A DNA stretch of 6,689 nt from Verrucomicrobiota bacterium (GTDB lineage: Bacteria > Verrucomicrobiota > Verrucomicrobiia > Chthoniobacterales > Terrimicrobiaceae): assembly GCA_026398285.1 (NCBI GenBank), contig JAPLTI010000204.1, positions 1-6,689 of the forward strand, read 5' to 3'. This document shows positions 1 through 4,628 of the stretch, piece by piece. The notes beneath the pieces were generated by a model. That model had not been told where the DNA came from. It worked only from the letters and a program-made list of their open reading frames with translations, and did no database searches. The stretch's first letter is position 1. Each line of letters starts with the position of its first letter. The position numbers and the translations under genes were made by a program.

Positions 1-789
1 CGGGCCAGTTGGGAAAAGGACTTCGCCATCATCGAAGGCAGCGGGCATGCCGGAGTGGGGGCTGTATTCGATCTTTCAAATGCGACGGTCGCTCGAATTC
101 TTGCAAGCAAGGTTCTGCTTGTTGTGCCAGGTGGAATCGGGCTGCCGATTGATGAAGGCGCTCTCAACAAAGCGCTCTTCGACCGCGAGGGTGTGGAGGT
201 CGTAGGCGTTGTGATGAACAAGGTTCTGCCAGAAAAAATGGAGCAGACGGCCGATTTCGCCCGTCGAGGATTCGCACGCCTCGGGTTGGAGTTGCTTGGC
301 GTCATGCCTGTGCAAAAAAATCTCGCCGAGCCATCCCTCCGGCAAATCGCGGTTACGATTCGCGGCACCTTTTATTGCAATGCCCGCTTCGCCCGCAATC
401 ATGCCTCGGATGTCGTGATGGGCGCTGTCAGTGCCGTCAATATTCGCCGCAAGCTTTCGCATGGCACGCTGTTGATTGTGCCTGGCGACCGCGAGGACAT
501 CGTTCTCGCAGCCATATCAGAGGCCTCTGAATTCAGCGAGCGAAGGCTCAGCGGTCTGATTCTCTCAGATGATCTCAAGCCGCACCGCTCGCTGTTGGAA
601 ATGCTGCAACAAACCAACCTCCCGGTCGTTTTTTCGTCGATGGACAGCTACTCCATCGCCCAGCGTATTTTCTCTCTCACGATCAAGACTCAGCCGGACG
701 ATGCCCAGAAGATCGAGAGCATCCAGGACCTCGTGGCCCGCCACATCGACATTCCCCGCCTGCTTGAAAAAATCGGAGTCTCCGACTGA
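1..789 (+). CDS. BioD-like P-loop / DRTGG domain protein (5' end outside window)
   Basis: The frame is open from base 1, so the gene starts upstream; 262 residues are visible (local numbering). The visible part begins late in a BioD-like P-loop NTPase domain: an EGSGHAGVG segment at residues 12-20 and a VVMNKV strand near 70-75. The Walker A loop must lie outside the window. A DRTGG-type domain follows (about 112-215), with PGDREDI at 161-167 and an LPVVFSS strand near 207. This architecture matches the COG0857 family, related to the N-terminal regulatory half of some phosphotransacetylases (Pta). The protein stops after a short helical tail, so no phosphotransacetylase catalytic domain is attached and it is the stand-alone form. 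Its biochemical role is unknown to me; a nucleotide-binding regulatory function is only an inference. The GTG at base 55 is internal, because recognisable family sequence precedes it. It converges on purK, with 3 nt between the stops. Confidence 0.85.
   Translation, partial: RASWEKDFAIIEGSGHAGVGAVFDLSNATVARILASKVLLVVPGGIGLPIDEGALNKALFDREGVEVVGVVMNKVLPEKMEQTADFARRGFARLGLELLGVMPVQKNLAEPSLRQIAVTIRGTFYCNARFARNHASDVVMGAVSAVNIRRKLSHGTLLIVPGDREDIVLAAISEASEFSERRLSGLILSDDLKPHRSLLEMLQQTNLPVVFSSMDSYSIAQRIFSLTIKTQPDDAQKIESIQDLVARHIDIPRLLEKIGVSD
767..787 (-). terminator. Probable intrinsic terminator of purK, inside the upstream gene's 3' end
   Basis: Read on the minus strand, the purK stop (795-793) is followed within 6-8 nt by the palindrome TCGGAGACTCCGA (785-773). 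This can form a 5-bp stem with a 3-nt loop, and outward G-U and A-U pairs extend it. A run of six T (772-767) follows directly. Stem plus U-tract just after a stop codon is the layout of a Rho-independent terminator. The short stem is a weakness. The same bases encode the last residues (KIGVSD) of the opposite-strand gene. In the plus direction no T-run follows, so it would act in one direction only. Confidence 0.55.
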
Positions 790-792
790 GTT

Positions 793-1974
793 TCAGGCCT
801 TCCCTGACACGGCGGCTTGCAGTTTTTTTATGCCTGCCAAGGCCTCTTCAACCGTCTCGGCCATGTGGCACACATGCCCCATTTTTCGGCCTGGGCGCGC
901 TTCGGATTTTCCGTAGAGGTGGAGCTTGGCGCGAGGATCGCTGAGCACGGCGCTCCAGTCTGGCGTGCCGTTTTTCCACAGATCGCCCAGGATGTTCCAC
1001 ATCACGACAGGCCTTAGAAGCTCAGGGGATCCGAGCGGAAGCCCGCACACAGCGCGGAGTTGCTGCTCAAACTGGCTCGTCACGCAGGCGTCGAAGGTGA
1101 AGTGTCCCGAATTGTGGGGTCGCGGGGCGAGTTCATTGACTAAAAGTTCGCCGTTGGATGTCACAAAAAACTCCACCGCCAGCAGGCCGACCACATCCAG
1201 TTTGCGAGTGATTTCCGAAGCGAGTTCCTCCGCCGTTTTCAGAATCGATGCTGCAAAACGCGCCGGGACGATAGAGAGGTCGAGAATGTGGTTGGTGTGG
1301 ATGTTTTCCGAGGCTGGAAATGCGGCGATGGTGCCATCCAATCCCCGGGCGCAGACCACTGAAAGCTCGGCCTGAAAGGGAATCCATTTTTCAAGAACCC
1401 CGCGCGGCGCTCCAAACTGACTCCAGACTTCGTCGGCATCGACTTCGCCGGTGAGTTTGATTTGTCCCTTTCCATCATAGCCAAAATCCGCCGTCTTCAG
1501 CACGGTCGGCGTGCCGATTTCCGCCAGCGCCGTGCGCAATGCCCTGCCGGAATCCACCACGCGGAAGGGAGCGCAGGGGAAGCCGTTTGCTTGAAGAAAG
1601 GTTTTCTCCCGCTCGCGGTTTTGGCAGACGTGCAGCACCTCGCCGCGCGGCCTCACTGGGCGTAGCGATGCCACCGCCTCCACTGCCGAGCGCGGAATGT
1701 TTTCAAATTCGAAGGAAATGACATCCACCCCCTCTGCAAAGGCCTTTAAGGCTGCCGCGTCTGTGTAGGGTGCATTGACCTCGAGATCGCAGATCTGGCC
1801 GGCCGGGCAGTCGGGTTGGGGTTCATAGGCGTGCACGCGGTAGCCCATGCGGCGTGCGGCGATGGCCAACATGCGGCCGAGTTGCCCACCTCCGAGTATG
1901 CCCACGACGCCTCCCGGTTGGATGGAATTGGTTTCCGTCAGCGTGGGATTCCCGTTAGATAAAGTGTCCGTCAT
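793..1974 (-). CDS. purK: N5-carboxyaminoimidazole ribonucleotide synthase (PurK)
   Basis: PurK is a cytosolic ATP-grasp enzyme of de novo purine synthesis. It carboxylates aminoimidazole ribonucleotide with ATP and bicarbonate to N5-CAIR, the substrate of PurE. The protein has 393 residues, slightly longer than usual. Visible marks are GILGGGQLGRM (25-35) opening the pre-ATP-grasp fold, ISFEFENIP (86-94), a lysine-bearing VLKTADFGYDGKGQ segment (158-171), ENIHTNHILD (223-232), and the metal/ATP-binding VNELAPRPHNSGH (279-291). The ATG at 1974 is chosen because no ATG, GTG or TTG lies between it and the PG-VGILGGGQLG motif; as I recall, related PurKs also carry a Pro-Gly pair before that motif. 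An in-frame GTG at 1905 follows a GGGAGG but would remove that pair. No purE adjoins it on this side; the next gene is divergent, so purK begins its own transcript. Confidence 0.95.
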   Translation of the reverse strand: MTDTLSNGNPTLTETNSIQPGGVVGILGGGQLGRMLAIAARRMGYRVHAYEPQPDCPAGQICDLEVNAPYTDAAALKAFAEGVDVISFEFENIPRSAVEAVASLRPVRPRGEVLHVCQNREREKTFLQANGFPCAPFRVVDSGRALRTALAEIGTPTVLKTADFGYDGKGQIKLTGEVDADEVWSQFGAPRGVLEKWIPFQAELSVVCARGLDGTIAAFPASENIHTNHILDLSIVPARFAASILKTAEELASEITRKLDVVGLLAVEFFVTSNGELLVNELAPRPHNSGHFTFDACVTSQFEQQLRAVCGLPLGSPELLRPVVMWNILGDLWKNGTPDWSAVLSDPRAKLHLYGKSEARPGRKMGHVCHMAETVEEALAGIKKLQAAVSGKA

Positions 1975-1975
1975 G
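1972..1975. other. CATG palindrome shared by two divergent start codons
   Basis: The plus-strand acyltransferase-WaaF gene starts with ATG at 1973-1975, and the minus-strand purK starts with ATG at 1974-1972. The two start codons are the two strands of one CATG, overlapping by 2 bp. There is no intergenic region, so each promoter and leader must lie in the other gene's first codons, unless one mRNA is leaderless. Both starts are the best family-supported choice for their genes. Confidence 0.75.
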
Positions 1976-3883
1976 GCAGATCGTCTGGTTTACATTTTAG
2001 CATTGCTCGCCCTCGGGTTTATCCGACTCCTGCCGCTCTCCGTGTGTTTTGTTTTGGGACAAGCGGTGGGCGCTTTGCTTTGGCTCATCCTGCCCGGCTA
2101 CCGACGCCTCGCAAGGGAAAATCTCAGCGTGGCATTCGGCGCGGAAATGTCCCCGGCAGCCATCCGCGCGCTCACCTTCAAACATTTCACCACTCTGGGA
2201 GCCAATGTCGCGAGCGCCATAAAAATCCCAACCCTCTCCCAGAAGGAGATCGAGCGCATTGCTCACATCGAAAACCTCGACGCCATCCGGCAAAACATCG
2301 CCAAGGGGCGTCCAGTGCTCCTTGCCATCAATCACATCGGAAACTGGGAACTCTACGCCCAGTTGGTTTTTCAGGTTCCAGAGGCGCATTTCGGCACGGT
2401 TTATCAAGCTCTCCACAACAAACTGGTCGATGATCTCGTGAATCGCGACCGCCGTCGGCTGGGTGTTCAGACCTTTGACCGCAAAGAGGGCTTCCAAGGC
2501 GCACTGGCCCTGCTCCGCGAGCCGGGAATCCTCGGTGTCCTCGTGGATCAACACGCCGGAAATAGCGGTGTCTGGACGCCGTTTTTTAAACGCCTCTGCT
2601 CGACCTCTCCGCTCTCCGCCACGCTGGCCATCCGCACCAATGCCGCCGTGATACCAGCCGCCATCTATACAACCGGCTTCGCCCGCTGGCGCGTAGTTCT
2701 CAGTCCTGAAGTCCCGTGGTCCGCTGATAAGCCCGAGCAACTCACGCTGGACATCAACAAAGCCCTCGAAAAACAAATACGCGTCTCGCCGGCGGACTGG
2801 TTCTGGGTTCACAACCGCTGGAAGACCCCGCTGCCGAATTTCCTCATCAACGAAGCCAGGAGGGGTATCTACTTGCCTCCTAACGAACCCGATCCCGCAC
2901 CCTTCCGCATCGTCGTTCGCTCGCCAAACTGGCTCGGCGACGCTGTCATGTCCATTCCCGCCGTGCGGGCATTCAAACTCGGCCGCCCCGACGCCCGCGT
3001 TGCCGTCCTGTGCCCACAAAAGCTCGCTGGTCTCTGGCAGAGGGTGGGGGATGTGGACGAGGTGATTGGCATCGAGTCTGGCGAGTCGATTTTTGCTACC
3101 GCAGAAAAACTGCGAGGCCAGTTTGAAGCCGCCGTCCTGCTTCCGAATTCCCTGCGCTCCGCCCTCGAGGTCTGGCTCGCCGGCATCCGGCGCCGCGTCG
3201 GCTACGCTGGACACTCGCGCGCCGCGTTCCTCGACCAAGTCATCATCCCTCGCAAAAAATCCACCCCGCTCCACCACGCCGACCGCTACTGGCACATCGC
3301 CGCCCGTTGCGGAGCGGATGCCATGCCCGCTGCCATTTCGCTTTGGAAGCCGAGTGGCAAGGACTGCGTCATCGGCATCTGCCCCGGCGCGGAATACGGC
3401 CCCGCGAAACGCTGGCCCGCCTACAAATTCCGCATGCTTATCCAGCAAGTCAACGAACAGCTCGATTGCAGCTGGGTTGTCCTCGGCACGGCCGCCGATT
3501 CCACAATCGCCCGCGAGATCTCAAACGGCCTCCCAAATGTCACCGACCTCACAGGAAAAACCACACTCGGCGAGTTGATGGATCTGCTTTCCAAGCTCAG
3601 TGGCCTCCTGACCAACGACACCGGCACTATGCACCTCGCCGACTTCATCGGCGCACCGCTTATCGCCATTTTCGGATCCACAGAACCCATCCTCACCGGC
3701 CCCCGCAGCCCCCGCAGCAAAGTCATCCGCCAAAAAGTGGAATGCAGCCCCTGCTTCCTCCGCGAATGCCCCATCGACTTCCGCTGCATGGAGGAAATCT
3801 CCATGGAAAAAGTCATCGCCGCCGTCCTCGAAAATTTCAGGCTGGGAGGTGCAGAAGCCTGCCGCATTGGGGGCAGGAAATAA
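1973..3883 (+). CDS. waaF: Lipid A-type acyltransferase fused to heptosyltransferase II (LPLAT-WaaF)
   Basis: One 636-residue chain holds two LPS enzymes. Residues 1-290 are an LpxL/HtrB-type lysophospholipid acyltransferase: hydrophobic N-terminal anchor (5-40), catalytic HX4E as HIGNWE (121-126), VDQHAGNSGV (191-200) and the C-terminal FWVHNRWK (277-284). Such enzymes add secondary acyl chains to lipid A precursors at the inner membrane. Residues 311-636 are a GT9 heptosyltransferase of WaaF type: VRSPNWLGDAVMSIPA (315-330; D323 at the catalytic-base position), PGAEYGPAKRWP (471-482; K479 phosphate contact), NDTGTMH (548-554) and the four-cysteine C-x2-C-x4-C-x5-C signature (591-605). WaaF adds the second heptose of the inner core from ADP-heptose. 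Residues 291-310 are the linker. The ATG at 1973 gives a normal LPLAT N-terminus; upstream in-frame codons overlap purK and look non-native. No strong Shine-Dalgarno precedes it. The last 14 or so codons overlap the convergent zinc-ribbon gene. Confidence 0.9.
   Translation: MADRLVYILALLALGFIRLLPLSVCFVLGQAVGALLWLILPGYRRLARENLSVAFGAEMSPAAIRALTFKHFTTLGANVASAIKIPTLSQKEIERIAHIENLDAIRQNIAKGRPVLLAINHIGNWELYAQLVFQVPEAHFGTVYQALHNKLVDDLVNRDRRRLGVQTFDRKEGFQGALALLREPGILGVLVDQHAGNSGVWTPFFKRLCSTSPLSATLAIRTNAAVIPAAIYTTGFARWRVVLSPEVPWSADKPEQLTLDINKALEKQIRVSPADWFWVHNRWKTPLPNFLINEARRGIYLPPNEPDPAPFRIVVRSPNWLGDAVMSIPAVRAFKLGRPDARVAVLCPQKLAGLWQRVGDVDEVIGIESGESIFATAEKLRGQFEAAVLLPNSLRSALEVWLAGIRRRVGYAGHSRAAFLDQVIIPRKKSTPLHHADRYWHIAARCGADAMPAAISLWKPSGKDCVIGICPGAEYGPAKRWPAYKFRMLIQQVNEQLDCSWVVLGTAADSTIAREISNGLPNVTDLTGKTTLGELMDLLSKLSGLLTNDTGTMHLADFIGAPLIAIFGSTEPILTGPRSPRSKVIRQKVECSPCFLRECPIDFRCMEEISMEKVIAAVLENFRLGGAEACRIGGRK
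1994..2002 (-). promoter_or_regulatory. Candidate extended -10 promoter for purK
   Basis: On the minus strand TGCTAAAAT (2002-1994) matches the extended -10 pattern TGnTAnAAT, with 5 of 6 hexamer bases agreeing with TATAAT. Transcription would start about base 1987, giving a leader of roughly 13 nt without a clear Shine-Dalgarno. No good -35 box sits at 16-18 nt, although extended -10 promoters tolerate that. The site lies inside codons 8-10 of the divergent gene. This is a pattern match only. Confidence 0.25.
2858..2881 (+). promoter_or_regulatory. Possible internal ribosome binding site and hairpin at the domain joint
   Basis: AGGAGG (2858-2863) is a full-consensus Shine-Dalgarno, 9 nt before an in-frame TTG (2873-2875, Leu301). 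It sits in the linker between the acyltransferase and WaaF domains. Initiation there would give a WaaF of 336 residues, close to the usual stand-alone length. CCTCCT (2876-2881) is the exact complement of the AGGAGG, so a 6-bp stem with a 12-nt loop could hide the site. The same six bases are two in-frame AGG arginine codons, in a gene that mostly uses CGN, so a ribosome pause between domains is an alternative. Chance cannot be excluded. Confidence 0.35.
3701..3718. repeat. 9-bp in-frame tandem duplication in the WaaF domain
   Basis: CCCCGCAGC occurs twice in direct succession (3701-3709 and 3710-3718), encoding Pro-Arg-Ser twice just after the GSTEP-LTG stretch of the heptosyltransferase. 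It keeps frame and lies in a surface-loop-like region before the cysteine signature. It may simply reflect the family's proline/serine-rich loop. Confidence 0.5.
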
Positions 3884-4541
3884 CGGATTTGTCAGAGCGT
3901 AGGGCCAGGCTGGTCTGGGCGGTGATTTTCATGTGGCAACCCGTGCAGACATCGTGCTCAACGGAAACGACGGCGCGCGCATTTTTGGTTTCGAATAGGC
4001 GCTCGTAGCGTTCGAGAAGTTCCTCATCGATTCCCTCGAGAGCGGCGGCGCGGCTCTGTTGGACTTCTTCGATGCGCTTTTTTAAGTTTCCTTCCTTCTC
4101 GCGAAGAAGACCGATCTGGCCCTCCATGCGTGCTTTTTCGTTGGCGTGGATTTTATCCGCTGCGGCGATTTCAGGTGCGAGGCTGTCGGCCTCTTCCATG
4201 AGGGCGAGTTCTTTGTCTTCGATTCCTGAAATGATCTTCTCGGCGTTCGAGATTTCGTGTGAGAGGGCGGTGTATTCCTCGTTTTTGCGCGTCTGAAGTT
4301 GCTGCGTTTTGTAACGGCTGATTTGGTCCCGCTTGGCGGCGGCATCAATCTGGAGGGATTTTTTTTCGACTTCGATGGCCTTGGCTCGCGTGCGTGAGAG
4401 TTCAAGTCTGGCAGCGGAGTCTGCGATGAGTTTTTGTTTTGATGCGACCTCGTTGGGCACGGCCTGAAGTTCGAGTCGGAGGGTGCGGAGCTTTTGGTCC
4501 CGGTCTTGGAGGGCGAGAAGTTTTTCGATTTCTTCGAGCAT
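3837..4541 (-). CDS. Coiled-coil C4 zinc-ribbon protein (COG1579 / CT398 family)
   Basis: The protein has 234 residues from the chosen start. Residues 1-185 are almost wholly charged heptad-like helix and should form a long antiparallel coiled-coil hairpin; the KNEEY motif (86-90) is typical of the family. The C-terminus is a C4 zinc ribbon with CTGC (199-202) and CPQC (223-226). Family members include chlamydial CT398 and Helicobacter HP0958/FlgZ, reported to bind sigma-54 (RpoN) and to act in flagellar or secretion control. Whether this protein does so is unknown. The ATG at 4541 opens directly into the family-like EEIEKLLALQDRD; a TTG at 4580 would add 13 residues but lies upstream of the likely -10 box. 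The gene diverges from cobA-hemD and its last 47 bases overlap the convergent WaaF gene, where both CPQC cysteine codons lie. An A8 run encodes Glu-Lys-Lys (59-61). Confidence 0.85.
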   Translation of the reverse strand: MLEEIEKLLALQDRDQKLRTLRLELQAVPNEVASKQKLIADSAARLELSRTRAKAIEVEKKSLQIDAAAKRDQISRYKTQQLQTRKNEEYTALSHEISNAEKIISGIEDKELALMEEADSLAPEIAAADKIHANEKARMEGQIGLLREKEGNLKKRIEEVQQSRAAALEGIDEELLERYERLFETKNARAVVSVEHDVCTGCHMKITAQTSLALRSDKSVISCPQCGRLLHLPA

Positions 4542-4562
4542 TCGAGCAGCATGGTGTGCTCG
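4533..4562. repeat. Tandem 8-mer plus inverted copy at the zinc-ribbon gene start
   Basis: TTCGAGCA occurs twice back to back (4533-4540, 4541-4548), and its core CGAGCA recurs inverted as TGCTCG at 4557-4562. The second and third copies make a perfect 6-bp inverted repeat with an 8-nt spacer (4543-4562), ending one base upstream of the zinc-ribbon ATG. In that mRNA it could form a hairpin against the start codon; as DNA it resembles a small dyad operator near the predicted transcription start. Confidence 0.5.
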
Positions 4563-4568
4563 TGCGAA

Positions 4569-4574
4569 ATTATC
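4569..4574 (-). promoter_or_regulatory. Candidate -10 box for the zinc-ribbon gene
   Basis: In the 87-nt divergent spacer, the minus strand reads GATAAT (4574-4569), five of six bases of the TATAAT consensus. A start near 4562 would give a leader of about 20 nt before the ATG at 4541. The best -35 at 17 nt (TGAAGA) matches only three of six, so the call is weak. No convincing plus-strand promoter for cobA-hemD was found in the spacer; a loose GGCAGGG lies 12-18 nt before its ATG. Confidence 0.3.
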
Positions 4575-4628
4575 CAGCAATCAAAAGGATTTCTTCACGA
4601 CTCAGAAGCTGGCAGGGTTTTACGCAAC

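Noticed and set aside
791..830. A small stem TCAGG-N5-CCTGA (793-807) and T7 run (823-829) after the first gene's stop, as a plus-strand terminator
   Set aside because: The stem has only 5 bp and the T-run begins 15 nt after it, so it does not have the layout of an intrinsic terminator; the bases are purK 3' coding sequence.
1903..1915. GGGAGG followed by GTG on the minus strand as the true purK start
   Set aside because: Spacing is only 4 nt, and starting there would remove the Pro-Gly pair before VGILGGGQLG that I recall from PurK relatives; the GGGAGG is explained as Pro-Gly-Gly codons.
1928..1963. A sigma-70 promoter for the acyltransferase-WaaF gene (TTGGTT with TTAGAT or GATAAA)
   Set aside because: The spacer for TTGGTT/TTAGAT is 21 nt, and GATAAA has only a three-of-six -35 partner; too weak to list as a feature.
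1997..3448. A 483-codon open frame on the minus strand opposite the acyltransferase-WaaF gene
   Set aside because: It lies wholly antisense to strong family matches, shows no recognisable domain, and has the Gly/Arg/Asp-rich composition typical of an antisense shadow of a GC-rich gene.
3787..3805. Perfect 7-bp inverted repeat CATGGAG-N5-CTCCATG near the WaaF 3' end, as a terminator for the zinc-ribbon gene
   Set aside because: On the minus strand the T-run comes before the stem rather than after it, and on the plus strand A residues follow. It is explained by two Met-Glu codon pairs in the protein.
3307..4008. A 233-codon plus-strand frame, rich in His and Arg, crossing the WaaF 3' end
   Set aside because: Composition is that of an out-of-frame reading, it covers two well-supported genes in other frames, and it has no recognisable motif.
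4494..4628. N-terminal extension of CobA-HemD using starts upstream of 4629
   Set aside because: The SUMT fold begins a few residues after Met at 4629, the extra residues look unlike the family, and they would run into the divergent zinc-ribbon gene's start.
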